A stretch of 64,000 nt of DNA from JBCDJI01 sp964351865 (GCA_964351865.1 CAYGPJ010000011.1:46996-110995); one strand, 5' to 3'; positions 1-9,189 are shown, counted from the first letter of the stretch. The notes: generated by a model not told the origin, from the sequence alone. Program-made: numbers and translations.

Positions 1-108
1 GACCGTGCTTGGTTCTCCCGCATTCGCGGGACCCCGATGATTTGGAGTCCAAAACTTGTTTTGGTTCACGACTAACGGATCGGGGTTGGTGCATAGTTTC
101 TATCGCCC
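1..108. repeat. Hairpin-rich segment at the left edge, within the hrpB frame
   Basis: Three inverted repeats lie close together: TCCCGC/GCGGGA with a 4-nt loop, CCAAAAC/GTTTTGG with a 2-nt loop, and ACCCCGAT paired with ATCGGGGT across about 40 bases. The hrpB reading frame stays open here but no longer resembles the family. It looks like an inserted structured repeat, but only one copy is visible in the window. Confidence 0.4.
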
Positions 109-1315
109 CGAGATCGATCAACAACTGATTCGCTCGCTCGAGCGACTTTTCGAGTGGTGGTTCCACCCAGTCGAAGGATCCACAATCCTCAATCCCCAAT
201 CCTTTCAGCGTGAGTAAAACTTCCGCCAGATCCACTCGCTTGATCTCCGGCAGCGTGGCAGCCGGACGCGAGCGATGATCGGCTTCGGTCCACAGGCGCA
301 CACATTTGCCGGGAGCGGTGCGACCGGCGCGCCCTTTGCGTTGCTCCGCTGAGGCATGGCTGATCTTATCGATCGTCAGCGCATCAAAGCCACGATTCGG
401 ATCAAAGCGTGCCTGCCGCGCGAGTCCCGCATCGATTACCAACCGGATGCCATCAATGGTCAGCGACGTTTCTGCAACATTGGTGGAGACGATCACTTTC
501 TGGCGCTGGTAAGACTTTAAAGCGTCATCCTGCCGCTCCGGCGTCAGCTCAGCATGCAGTGCGTGCAATTCCCATCCGCGCGATTCCGACATATCGCCGA
601 TGGCACGCAGGGTGCGATCGATCTCGTATCCTCCCGGCATGAAGATCAGCACATCCCCTTCCAGCCCCGAGCGAACTTGTTGCCTCCACGCCTCTGCGGC
701 CTCGTCCCAGATGTCCCGACGTGGCGGCTTGGCTAGATACTCCACCTCCACTGGAAACATCCGCCCCTCGGACTTCACCGCAACACAAGGTGCCAGATAT
801 TCATTCAACAAATCGCTCTGCAGCGTCGCTGACATCACACCGATCTTCAAATCCGGACGTGATTCAGATTGCAGCTTCTTAGCCATCGCCAGCGACATAT
901 CCCCATAGAGATGGCGTTCATGAAATTCATCAAACAGGATTACCGATACTTTTGAGAGTTGAGGATCTTCCAGCATCGCCCGCAGCAGCACCCCTTCCGT
1001 GATATAACGAATACGAGTTTGAGCGCTGACACAGCGTTCGAACCTGACTTCATAGCCCACTGTTTCCCCGGTTCGCTCCTGGCGTTCCTCCGCCACACGA
1101 TTCGCCAGCACCCGCGCCGCCAGCCGCCGCGGCTGCAATACCACGGTCTCTTTCTCTCCCGCCAAACCGGCATCCAGCAACATCTGCGACACCTGCGTCG
1201 ATTTTCCGGACCCGGTCGGAGCCTCGATCACGACACGCGGCTGCTTGCCTGCAAAGGCAGCCAGCAGTTGATCCTGAATATCGCAGATCGGTAACACGGA
1301 TGCTGATTGTGCCAA
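1..1315 (-). CDS. hrpB: ATP-dependent RNA helicase HrpB-like, partial (C-terminus off the left edge)
   Basis: DEAH-box helicase of the HrpA/HrpB type, probably acting on RNA. Reading leftward, the frame shows a Walker A motif (APTGSGKST), the DEFHERH form of the DEAH box, the SAT-type motif III (VMSATLQ), and the helicase C-terminal domain ending in the AEQRKGRAGRTAPG motif. The upstream GH5 gene stops at 1319-1321; the likely start is TTG at 1315 or GTG at 1297, so it is closely coupled to that operon. From about position 108 to the left edge the HrpB similarity stops abruptly: where LTPxGR-type residues are expected the frame runs through DNA rich in hairpins. The gene may be interrupted or truncated there. 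Seen: motifs and frame. Inferred: HrpB rather than HrpA, and the interruption. Confidence 0.8.
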   Translation of the reverse strand, partial: MAQSASVLPICDIQDQLLAAFAGKQPRVVIEAPTGSGKSTQVSQMLLDAGLAGEKETVVLQPRRLAARVLANRVAEERQERTGETVGYEVRFERCVSAQTRIRYITEGVLLRAMLEDPQLSKVSVILFDEFHERHLYGDMSLAMAKKLQSESRPDLKIGVMSATLQSDLLNEYLAPCVAVKSEGRMFPVEVEYLAKPPRRDIWDEAAEAWRQQVRSGLEGDVLIFMPGGYEIDRTLRAIGDMSESRGWELHALHAELTPERQDDALKSYQRQKVIVSTNVAETSLTIDGIRLVIDAGLARQARFDPNRGFDALTIDKISHASAEQRKGRAGRTAPGKCVRLWTEADHRSRPAATLPEIKRVDLAEVLLTLKGLGIEDCGSFDWVEPPLEKSLERANQLLIDLGAIETMHQPRSVSREPKQVLDSKSSGSRECGRTKHG

Positions 1316-1318
1316 AAA

Positions 1319-2344
1319 TCAGCGACGCTGCAACGCCTGTGCGCTTTCTTTTCCCAGCAGTGCGGCTACCAGACCGAGGCGCCACTCTCCCTTACGAGCA
1401 TCATAAATTCCAAAACTCGAACCAAATTCCCAGTAGTTCCAGGAAAACCCCCGCTGCTCGAATTCTTCGCGCACGAAACGGGTCCACCTTATGCGCGAGT
1501 CCATATCGGCTTTACTGAATGCACCGAACTCACCGACGTTGATAGGGATACCGTGCTCTTTCGACCACGCAGCAGCCTGGTCGAGATTCCGTTTAATCTG
1601 CAACTTCTCTTTATCGGATTGGGGAAATTTTCTGCCGACGGGCGGATCATAGTCGACCCAACTGGCTCCCTGATGGGTAAACGGGTGTGGGTCGTAAAAA
1701 TGTACAGAGGCGATGAGATACGGATCCGGCGGCAGTTCCAGTAGCGGTAATTTATCGATCCGGTTCCAACCCAATGAAGATACCTGAATCATGCGCTTGG
1801 GGTTGCTCTGGCGAATCACTGCAATGATTTCATTCTGACAAGCATTCCAGAATTCAGGGCTGACATTATCCACTGGCTCGTTGAGCGTTTCAAAAAATAG
1901 CTCTGGCGGATAGTCTTGGTAATGCTCTGAGAGCTGTTTCCAGATTGCCAGTAGTCGCGGCTTTTCCGTTTCCGGCGCGTGCATGAATTCTTCAAAATGG
2001 TGAACATTAACGACCGCCAACATTCCCCGCGACAACACCTCGTCGATAACCCCATCGACTCGCTTCAAAAAGTCTGGCTCAATCCGGTAGGGAGCTTCCG
2101 CTGCTGTGTAGGCCGACCAGCGCACCGGAATGCGCACCGAATCGAAGCCCGCTTGTTGCATCAGATCAAAATACTCAGCCTTGGGCTCACCCATCCAGGT
2201 CTTGCCACGCTTTGATTCCAGAAAGTTTCCCAGATTGATCCCCCGACCGAGCTTGGCGTTCCAGCTAAAGGCATCCGAGCTCTCAGCACTTACCGTAAAA
2301 CTGCACATGACCCACAGGAGGCATAGTAGCCTCATAAGACACAT
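1319..2344 (-). CDS. Secreted GH5-type endoglycanase
   Basis: Glycoside hydrolase family 5 (cellulase-type TIM barrel) with an N-terminal signal peptide of about 20 residues, so periplasmic or secreted. Visible family motifs are GINLGN (35-40), VRIPVRW (70-76), NVHH (113-116), TLNEP with E156 as expected acid/base, VHFYDPHPF (214-222) and NVGEFG with E272 as nucleophile. Length (341 aa) is typical of a single-domain enzyme. It lies 8 nt after the GH1 gene and 3 nt before hrpB, in an operon that also contains a sulfatase. The natural substrate is unknown: GH5 covers beta-glucans, mannans and many other backbones. A second ATG lies three codons downstream. Confidence 0.92.
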   Translation of the reverse strand: MCLMRLLCLLWVMCSFTVSAESSDAFSWNAKLGRGINLGNFLESKRGKTWMGEPKAEYFDLMQQAGFDSVRIPVRWSAYTAAEAPYRIEPDFLKRVDGVIDEVLSRGMLAVVNVHHFEEFMHAPETEKPRLLAIWKQLSEHYQDYPPELFFETLNEPVDNVSPEFWNACQNEIIAVIRQSNPKRMIQVSSLGWNRIDKLPLLELPPDPYLIASVHFYDPHPFTHQGASWVDYDPPVGRKFPQSDKEKLQIKRNLDQAAAWSKEHGIPINVGEFGAFSKADMDSRIRWTRFVREEFEQRGFSWNYWEFGSSFGIYDARKGEWRLGLVAALLGKESAQALQRR

Positions 2345-2352
2345 GGATTCAT

Positions 2353-3768
2353 TTAACCCGAAAACCCACTGGCAGCAGACATGCGGATGACTTTTGAATC
2401 ACCGGTGTCGAACCCATCGACCGAAAGGTCGGTTCCCTTGGACTCAATCACTTTCCGATACCAATGTGCCGACTCCTTCAGTGTGCGTTCCTGAGTTTCG
2501 TAATCGACATGAATGATGCCGAAGCGCTCGCTGTAGCCAAAGGCCCATTCGAAGTTGTCCATCAACGACCACAGGAAGTAGCCGTGCAATGGAACTCCAT
2601 CCTGCGCCGCGCGCCGAAATTCTGTCAGATAGCGGCGCAGGAAATCGATGCGGTTGTAGTCACGTATTTTCCCATCGGCATCCACCCAGTCCATGCCGGA
2701 ACAGCCATTCTCGGTGATGCAGATCGGCAGGCCGTAACGCTGGTAGAAAAACTTAGGAGTCCAGTAAAGTACTTCCGGGGTGACCGGCCATTTGAAGGCG
2801 GTCACCGCATGACCCTGCGGACGTTTCACTTCATTGCCCTCAGCGTCAATTTTCCAGCCGTTATATAAATTCAAGCCACAGAAGTCCAATGGCTGACTGA
2901 TAATTTCCATATCGTTCTTACCGATCTTCGGAACCATATCCCCAAATAATTTCAAACCGTCTTCTGGATAAGCCCCGAGGAAAATCGGATCGGTATACCA
3001 GGCAAAATTCCACATGGTTTTTTCATCCACAGCAAAGGTAGCATCATAAGCTGCTTTCTCATTCTGAATGGTAGCCTCTTGCGGGTAGACACCGGAACCG
3101 GTGGGAGCCGCACCGACCAGTGGCGTTTTGATCGAATGCTCACGGATCATCTGCACGGATCGACCGTGTGACAGGAGCGCGTGATGAGTGGCTTTAAGTA
3201 AATCGGGGAAATCGAGTTTGAGTCCCGGCGCATGCTCGCCGCGTTCCATTCCATGCCCAATGAAACACTGAGGCTCATTGAGGGTGAACCAATGTGTCAC
3301 CCGATCCGAATAGCGCTTCACAACTGCTTCGGTATATTTTGCAAACCACTCGGGAATCTCTTCATTCAACCATCCTCCGCGTTCATACGCCCATAGCGGG
3401 AGATCCCAATGGAATAAGGTGATATAGGGAACAACATCATGTTCCAGCAAAGAATCAATCAGGCGGTCGTAAAAAACTAAGCCTGCTTCATTCACGTCAT
3501 TTTCGTTCTGCGGAAAAATTCGCGACCACGATAGGGACATGCGATACGCCTGCAGTCCCACCTCGGACATGAGTTGAGTGTCCTGTCGATAGAGATGATA
3601 GTGATCACATGCGACCTGACCGGAACTGCCATCAATGATGCGTCCCTTCTCCTGGCAGAAGGTGTCCCAGATGGACGGGCCTTTGCCGTCAGTAGCTGCA
3701 GCACCTTCAATCTGATAGGCAGCCGTCGCCGCGCCCCATACAAAATCTTTTCCAAATCCTTCTTTCAT
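2353..3768 (-). CDS. GH1 beta-glycosidase (cytoplasmic)
   Basis: Family 1 beta-glycosidase, expected to split beta-linked di- or oligosaccharides inside the cell since no signal peptide is present. The frame carries the N-terminal signature FVWGAATAAYQIEG (9-22), FHWDLP (119-124), the acid/base motif FTLNEP (E165), the nucleophile motif ITENG (E353) and the C-terminal GYFLWSLMDNFEW block. The length of 471 aa is normal. Its start is 2 nt after the stop of the upstream sulfatase gene, and GH5 follows, so it is translated as part of the operon that begins with the pseudopilin gene. Specificity (glucoside, galactoside or fucoside) cannot be told from the motifs. Confidence 0.95.
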   Translation of the reverse strand: MKEGFGKDFVWGAATAAYQIEGAAATDGKGPSIWDTFCQEKGRIIDGSSGQVACDHYHLYRQDTQLMSEVGLQAYRMSLSWSRIFPQNENDVNEAGLVFYDRLIDSLLEHDVVPYITLFHWDLPLWAYERGGWLNEEIPEWFAKYTEAVVKRYSDRVTHWFTLNEPQCFIGHGMERGEHAPGLKLDFPDLLKATHHALLSHGRSVQMIREHSIKTPLVGAAPTGSGVYPQEATIQNEKAAYDATFAVDEKTMWNFAWYTDPIFLGAYPEDGLKLFGDMVPKIGKNDMEIISQPLDFCGLNLYNGWKIDAEGNEVKRPQGHAVTAFKWPVTPEVLYWTPKFFYQRYGLPICITENGCSGMDWVDADGKIRDYNRIDFLRRYLTEFRRAAQDGVPLHGYFLWSLMDNFEWAFGYSERFGIIHVDYETQERTLKESAHWYRKVIESKGTDLSVDGFDTGDSKVIRMSAASGFSG

Positions 3769-3770
3769 GA

Positions 3771-5396
3771 TTACAACTCCCCCTCTTGCTTCAGGTCGCC
3801 AAATGTTCCCGGCACCCGATTTAAATGCTTTTGCATTTCCTGTTTCATCTCTTTCAACTGTGAAGCGTATTCTGGGTTACTCGCCAGATTGACCTGCTCA
3901 TCTGGATCTTCCTCCAGATTGTACAACTGATCCTCATCGTAGAATCCGGGGTATTTCCCCATCGACATGTGTTCCGCATCGCCGCCACCGGGGATCGCCA
4001 GCACATGACTGAAATCTGACATCGGATCTTCGGTGTAAACCGGACGACCGCGTTTCACCTGATCTTTATTAAATTCTTTGAGGGCTTTTTCTCGCTCTGC
4101 TCGGGTCATGTTCTGCACCCACTCCGGATAACGTAGTGCCACGTATTTCCATTTCCCCTTTTTGACCCCACGCACGTAACCCAGTTCAAAGAAAAGCGAT
4201 TCATGCAACTGGTCGGTTTCACCGTTCAGCACCGGCAGCATGCTCTTACCATCGAATTTCGACTGAGCCTGATCTGGAGATACTCCCGCCAATTCGAGAA
4301 TTGTGGGAGCGAAGTCGATATTGCTCACGGGCACATCAGAGGTTCGCCCGGCGGGAAAGCCGCCTTTTTTCCAGACAAAAGCTTCACTGTGCACCCCGCC
4401 TTGATAGACGGTTCCTTTCGACCGCTGCCCGTGGTCGTTAAAATAGATGATGACCGTATTATCATACTGTCCGGTCGACTTGAGCTCTCCTACCAGATGC
4501 CCGACCAGATCATCCAACCACAGAATATTTTCCCGCTGCCAGCCTTTCGCTTTACCTGCCGCTTTGAGACGACTGGTGAGTTGATCCGGGGTGGACAACA
4601 AGTTTAACGGCTCCGCCAGCATTCCATCGGACGTGACCCGTCGATCCGCTTTCCAAGAACGGGCGGCTTCCTGCGGACCGTGTGGGATCGTTGTGGCTAC
4701 CCAGAGGAAAAACGGGCGATCATCTTTGGCGGCCTGACCGATGAAGTTTTCGGCACCCTGAGCGATCCAGTCCAGATTGTGGCTGGCCAATGCTTTTAAG
4801 CCATTATGCGACGGGTTGTTGTAATAGAGGCTCGCACCGTATTCGAAGCCGGCATTTTTGAAGGCTTCCAGCTGTTTTTTTAGATTACGATCCAATAGCG
4901 CTTTCACCTCGGGGTCATCCACATTTCCGTCCCACGGCGGTAGTTTCCAGCCGGGAACTTCCACGGTATGGTTCTTACCTACAAATCCAGTGTAATATCC
5001 GGCCTGCTGCAGGTCATGCGCCACGGTGCGTGTGTCGTGCTCCACAAAAGTATTCCACTCCACTTTACTCTGCCCGCCATTGCGCTGCATCGTTTTAATA
5101 AACGGCACACTCGTCGAACGGCTGGGATAGGTGCCCGTAATGGAAGCAAAGCGACTCGGCGTGCAGACCGGTGAAGTTACGTATTGCTTCAGTAATACAG
5201 TAGCCTCCTGCGTCAACGCATCCGTCGCCGGAGTGAAATTCTTGCCCTTACCTTCCGGCATCCAGTTCATCATTTCCTTGAACTGATCATCAGTAATAAA
5301 AAAAATAATATTCGGACGCTGCTCGGCAGCTTGCGGTGCAGGACTCATCCCCATCAGGGCGATCGCACAGAACATGGGTAGCATCAATTTCATCAT
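3771..5396 (-). CDS. Secreted S1 sulfatase (CTPSR)
   Basis: Type I formylglycine sulfatase removing sulfate esters from a polysaccharide or oligosaccharide. A signal peptide ends near residue 24 (APQAA), followed by the metal-binding start RPNIIFFITDD (D36, D37) and the FGly site CTPSR with C78 as the residue converted to formylglycine. A later NDHG motif supplies further metal ligands. Start and stop overlap by one base with the upstream glycoside hydrolase gene (TAATG), which points to translational coupling. The S1 subfamily was not assigned. Maturation needs an anSME or FGE enzyme, which is not in the window. Confidence 0.95.
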   Translation of the reverse strand: MMKLMLPMFCAIALMGMSPAPQAAEQRPNIIFFITDDQFKEMMNWMPEGKGKNFTPATDALTQEATVLLKQYVTSPVCTPSRFASITGTYPSRSTSVPFIKTMQRNGGQSKVEWNTFVEHDTRTVAHDLQQAGYYTGFVGKNHTVEVPGWKLPPWDGNVDDPEVKALLDRNLKKQLEAFKNAGFEYGASLYYNNPSHNGLKALASHNLDWIAQGAENFIGQAAKDDRPFFLWVATTIPHGPQEAARSWKADRRVTSDGMLAEPLNLLSTPDQLTSRLKAAGKAKGWQRENILWLDDLVGHLVGELKSTGQYDNTVIIYFNDHGQRSKGTVYQGGVHSEAFVWKKGGFPAGRTSDVPVSNIDFAPTILELAGVSPDQAQSKFDGKSMLPVLNGETDQLHESLFFELGYVRGVKKGKWKYVALRYPEWVQNMTRAEREKALKEFNKDQVKRGRPVYTEDPMSDFSHVLAIPGGGDAEHMSMGKYPGFYDEDQLYNLEEDPDEQVNLASNPEYASQLKEMKQEMQKHLNRVPGTFGDLKQEGEL

Positions 5397-7675
5397 TACT
5401 TTCCTTCTCCTCTTAAAATAAAGCCTAGGTCATCCAGATAGATCGTACCGCCCACTGCTTTTGTGGAAGAGAGCTGCAGCCGTAGCGCGTAAGCCTGCGG
5501 CATGACCAGGATGTCTTCGGGTTTCTCTAACTTAATATTTCTCACTTCCCAGTCCGCACTCAATTGGCTCAATGGAATACGGGCAATTGGCATCCAATGA
5601 TTGGCATCACTTTGTAAAATCACTACCACCGCAGCTTTCGGATCATCCGACTTCAGCTCGGGTGTTTTCTTAATCCGGAAGGTGACACCACCGATGCGTT
5701 TGCGATCGAGCTTTTTCGGCAACGGTTCTGCGTGGAGCAGAATGTCCTTTTCCTTAGCTGGAATGACATCATTCAACTGAATTTCAGCAACTTTCTGATT
5801 CGGCATCGCCTGCTCGCTCGCGACCAGCGGGAACGTCGAGCTCAACCCCCAACTGTCTGGTTCGCCATCAAAGGTCCAGTGGATCTCCGGGCGTTCCAGC
5901 ACAGGTTCGACGTTCACGGTTCGCTCGGCGGTGTAATCACCCACCTGCACCTTGACGACGACTTCCCCAGTGCCGGTAAAGTTCAACACAAACTTACCTG
6001 CTCCCTCACTCACACGAACCGAAGGCTTAACAATTTCGGCTGGCCCCGAAACGGAGATCACTGCCTCGTTTCCTACGCCGGCCGCACCGGAACCAGTTTC
6101 AGCGTCACGGATCAGCACAACACCTTCTAGCGGCAAATCCGCCGGGTGTGTGGCAGGTAACGCAATTTCTAATTGCGGAGCGCCACGCTGTGCCGGTGGA
6201 GCTTTTTCAAAGGCTTGGTCCCCCGTCTGATATTCCACGACATAAATCGACATCGGCGGCACCGTGATCTGCTTCATCTCATCGCCACTCAGCGACCGAA
6301 TCGCCGGAGCCACACTCCATGCCGGTTGTTGCTGATATGGATCCCAGACATATTGAGCTGAGGTAAATTGAACTAAGCGCGCTTGTGATGTAGCGGCTCC
6401 GGATAAGTTCAGTGCCACGGTTTTTTCATGCAGTTCATCCGGGTTGATCAGCATGACCGATACGCGATCGTTACTTTTCGTTGCAAAGGCTGTCACCCCA
6501 CTGCCCGATCCGGCATCCACTTTCAGCATCTGATCCTGCATGTGATGCTTCCACAGATACATCGCCCAATAGGTCGCCGTCGGGGCCATCTCTTTATTTT
6601 TGAGAAATGCTCCATGCGCCCCCTCTTCCGTGACTGAAAACAAATCCCACTGGTTGGCGAAGTCGATGCCGGCTTCCATCATTCTGCCGATGTAGGCCGC
6701 GCACCACAGACCATTGCCGATTTCGGCCGTGTCCTGATCCTCGGCAACTTTCTGATTCCACTCGGTTAACCCGATTTCCACCTGATCCGCACGCTCCGGA
6801 TGATATTTCTTAAACCACCCTCGAATCGTCGCGACGGTTTGGATCACGCCTTTAGTGGCTTCGAGCGCATCACTGAGGCTGTCCACCTTCTTTTCAACCG
6901 GATAGGAATGGAACGAGAAAAAATCCATCTGGTCGCCAGCGATCCGCACCAGATCCTCTCCCAGAATCAAAGCCTCACTGGAGCTGACGGGACCACCGAC
7001 TTTGATGTTCGGGTCAACGGCTTTCATTGCTTGAGCAAATTCCAGAAAACGCTTCGCATACAGTTCGCCAGTCATGCGGGTGCCGTCCGGCAGGTAGTGT
7101 CCGACTTCCCAGTCCCCATCCAGTTCGTTACCGACCTCCCAGTGGGAGACCTTAAATTGATTTTTCTGGGCGAACTTCACCCATTCGGCAGCCATCTCAG
7201 GGGTGCCGGTGCCGGCATTCACACTCACCACCGCTTCCGCGCCCGCATCCTGCACGAACTGATGCAATTGCCGGATATCAATGTTTCCATGAAAGTCGGC
7301 CAAGTGTCCGTTGACGTCATGCACGCGAAAGCCCGGTGCGTAAGCAGAGAAATCCACCTGCCAGTAATGATTTTTCAGTTGGGAGGCATCGAAGTTCTTT
7401 CCGTTGCGAACTCCGTTACCATTCCAGTAAAACTCGTTCGACCACGTGCCGCCGGGCATGCGAATTTTGGAAGGTGACCACGCTTTGAAATGCTGCTGGA
7501 ACGTCGGGTGGTTGATGTAGGCTTCCTGATACCAGAGTCCGGCATTCGTCCCCAACAAGTGCGTGCGATCGTGTTCCCGCACAACCTGATCCGCATTGAC
7601 CGTCACCGTCGTGTCAGCTACGACCGGGGGCAATATCACCAGACAAAATAAAGTGAATGGATAGAAAAAATTCAT
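5396..7675 (-). CDS. Secreted clan GH-A glycoside hydrolase (GH51/GH39-like) with C-terminal beta domains
   Basis: A 759-aa secreted protein with a signal peptide (about 1-20) and an N-terminal TIM-barrel hydrolase domain. Motifs are RMPGGTWSNEF (72-82), resembling the RYPGG block of GH51, WEVGNELDGDW with E184 as likely acid/base, and IGLTEWN with E305 as likely nucleophile. A small beta domain follows (to about 485), then an Ig-like region (about 500-600) and a final domain (about 610-759) that looks like a carbohydrate-binding beta-sandwich. The family is not clear: GH51, GH39 and newer galactan- or carrageenan-related clan GH-A families share these motifs. It sits between the pseudopilin and a sulfatase, suggesting action on a sulfated glycan. 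Confidence 0.8.
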   Translation of the reverse strand: MNFFYPFTLFCLVILPPVVADTTVTVNADQVVREHDRTHLLGTNAGLWYQEAYINHPTFQQHFKAWSPSKIRMPGGTWSNEFYWNGNGVRNGKNFDASQLKNHYWQVDFSAYAPGFRVHDVNGHLADFHGNIDIRQLHQFVQDAGAEAVVSVNAGTGTPEMAAEWVKFAQKNQFKVSHWEVGNELDGDWEVGHYLPDGTRMTGELYAKRFLEFAQAMKAVDPNIKVGGPVSSSEALILGEDLVRIAGDQMDFFSFHSYPVEKKVDSLSDALEATKGVIQTVATIRGWFKKYHPERADQVEIGLTEWNQKVAEDQDTAEIGNGLWCAAYIGRMMEAGIDFANQWDLFSVTEEGAHGAFLKNKEMAPTATYWAMYLWKHHMQDQMLKVDAGSGSGVTAFATKSNDRVSVMLINPDELHEKTVALNLSGAATSQARLVQFTSAQYVWDPYQQQPAWSVAPAIRSLSGDEMKQITVPPMSIYVVEYQTGDQAFEKAPPAQRGAPQLEIALPATHPADLPLEGVVLIRDAETGSGAAGVGNEAVISVSGPAEIVKPSVRVSEGAGKFVLNFTGTGEVVVKVQVGDYTAERTVNVEPVLERPEIHWTFDGEPDSWGLSSTFPLVASEQAMPNQKVAEIQLNDVIPAKEKDILLHAEPLPKKLDRKRIGGVTFRIKKTPELKSDDPKAAVVVILQSDANHWMPIARIPLSQLSADWEVRNIKLEKPEDILVMPQAYALRLQLSSTKAVGGTIYLDDLGFILRGEGK

Positions 7676-7701
7676 GCGTGGATCAACAGCTGCGCATGTT
7701 T

Positions 7702-8445
7702 TTACTTGCTGGCCAGACTTGCGCTGCTCTGACCAGCTTCACCGTTTTTTAAGGCTTCCGGATCCTGCGAACCCAGTACCGCTTCTTCCAAGGTCAGTTT
7801 CTCGATATTTCCGGCAAACATCAGGAACATGCCTTTTTTGCCTGCTTCATGTCGTGTGGCTGTCAGGGCCTGCTCTGGTGGCTTACCATTAGTATTATAG
7901 AACCACTCGCTGTCAGAATCTCCGACAAACACCCGATACTGTGGTTCGGTAATCATGAAGGTTTTAAAATCACGCCCGAAGGTCTGATCGGCATTCCAGA
8001 ATGCATTTTGGTCACTGCTCTCCGGCAGGCCGGGTCGAATATTGATCGCATAGCCGGTGCGGGACCCGCTTTGTACATTCGCATCATAATCTTTGAAGAA
8101 CGGATCAATGAACACCTCCTGTTTCTTAACCTCCTGTTTCTCTGCATCATCTTTGAAAACATAGGGAGCCAGCAAGTCACGCCAGCTGGCCGACAAATCG
8201 AATTTGACCGCATGCTGTGCGGGCAACACCATCTCGTTGTTTTCTGCTGAGAACAGCTGGGATGCAATGTAGATCTGCCTGAGATTATTCATCTTTTCCA
8301 CTTCCTGACTCTTGACCATCACTTTATTAATGGACGGAATCGCCAAGCCAGAAAGTAGCCCGATGATGGCCACGACTACCAGTAATTCAATCAGGGTAAA
8401 GCCGCTGTGTGCCTGCTTCTGAAACTGTCTTTGATTTGCTTTCAT
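7702..8445 (-). CDS. Type II secretion/type IV pilin-like pseudopilin
   Basis: A 247-aa protein with a classic prepilin leader: a short basic, glutamine-rich stretch, then G-F-T-L-I-E-L-L and a hydrophobic helix (residues 15-36). The prepilin peptidase would cut at the G/F bond and methylate the new Phe. The soluble part ends with a TRHEAGKKGMFLMF segment that recalls the RHxGxxN..F.DG motif of the many pseudopilin paralogues of Planctomycetes and Verrucomicrobia. It heads the operon with GH, sulfatase, GH1 and GH5 and is preceded by a copy of the shared 15-bp element, so it appears co-regulated with polysaccharide degradation. A role in export or surface capture of enzyme or glycan is inference. 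Confidence 0.88.
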   Translation of the reverse strand: MKANQRQFQKQAHSGFTLIELLVVVAIIGLLSGLAIPSINKVMVKSQEVEKMNNLRQIYIASQLFSAENNEMVLPAQHAVKFDLSASWRDLLAPYVFKDDAEKQEVKKQEVFIDPFFKDYDANVQSGSRTGYAINIRPGLPESSDQNAFWNADQTFGRDFKTFMITEPQYRVFVGDSDSEWFYNTNGKPPEQALTATRHEAGKKGMFLMFAGNIEKLTLEEAVLGSQDPEALKNGEAGQSSASLASK

Positions 8446-8513
8446 GATTCTAAATTAGCTCAATTACTTCTCTTTCTCAAATCGTTTATTCACTTATATA
8501 ACACTCTATTCCA

Positions 8514-8528
8514 TTGAATTTACGCACC
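8514..8528 (-). promoter_or_regulatory. Shared cluster element upstream of pseudopilin operon
   Basis: Minus strand reads GGTGCGTAAATTCAA, 13 of 15 matches to the consensus AGTGCGTAAATTCAT. It ends 69 bp before the start codon at 8445. An AT-rich TATATAA lies between element and gene and could be a -10 box. Inferred operator of the XylR-like regulator. Confidence 0.6.
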
Positions 8529-8534
8529 ATACAT

Positions 8535-9095
8535 CTAGTTATAGTTGATCCCGGTGGTTTCCAACTGAATCTCTTTGAGCAATACCTGCCCCTTGATTTC
8601 ACCCAGGCTTAACTTCAATGCCGGGGGATCCTCCGGATCCAAGTCACGCGGTGAAAATTTCAATTTAACCGTTACCCATTGATCGGTTAAATCGACATTC
8701 CGCCATAATCCATAGTGAGGCTTATCATGATGGATACTGCGCGTCAGGCGCACCGGTAATACCGCTTGCTGTTCCGGCCCCTTATACTTCACGTTGAAAG
8801 TCAGCAGATATTTCTGATCCGCTTTCAGACGGATTCCTTTTAGAATCAATTGCCGATGAAACTCTTTGGCCGATTTTTCATCGGCATCGAAGATCAGAAT
8901 CCCGTCTGCTGCGGAGACCGAAGCCGTTCCCGTCGCCTTGTCTGACTCAAATAACAGCCACGGTTTGATCGACCCGCCGTCAAAGTCGACCGCCGGCAGA
9001 AGATTCTGCGCCTGTAAACAAGTTACTCCCATGCCCATCAGGCTTACCATGATCATGCAGATCATCTCGTTACTGAAGTTTCTTCGTGTTTTCAT
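8535..9095 (-). CDS. Secreted protein, carbohydrate-binding-like beta-sandwich
   Basis: No enzyme motif is visible. From the ATG at 9095 the protein is 186 aa and starts with MKTRRNF and a hydrophobic signal segment ending in CLQAQ; an upstream in-frame ATG at 9143 would put 16 odd residues before this signal, so 9095 is preferred. The rest (LPAVDFDGGSIKPW, TGTASVSAADGILIF, LTFNVKYKG) has the look of a CBM4/9-type jelly-roll that binds glycans. It forms its own transcription unit between the large sulfatase and the pseudopilin operon and has a copy of the shared 15-bp element upstream. Function by analogy only. Confidence 0.65.
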   Translation of the reverse strand: MKTRRNFSNEMICMIMVSLMGMGVTCLQAQNLLPAVDFDGGSIKPWLLFESDKATGTASVSAADGILIFDADEKSAKEFHRQLILKGIRLKADQKYLLTFNVKYKGPEQQAVLPVRLTRSIHHDKPHYGLWRNVDLTDQWVTVKLKFSPRDLDPEDPPALKLSLGEIKGQVLLKEIQLETTGINYN

Positions 9096-9163
9096 GTGAT
9101 GTAGTTTAAGCGAATTCTCATCGAATTTCGATGCGGAACTCATAAGTTTAAATGTAATGGGTC

Positions 9164-9178
9164 ATGAAATTGCGCACT
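9164..9178 (-). promoter_or_regulatory. Shared cluster element upstream of the CBM-like gene
   Basis: Minus strand AGTGCGCAATTTCAT, 13/15 to the consensus, ending 69 bp before the ATG at 9095. This fixed distance also supports 9095 as the start codon. Confidence 0.55.
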
Positions 9179-9189
9179 CCACTCAATGA

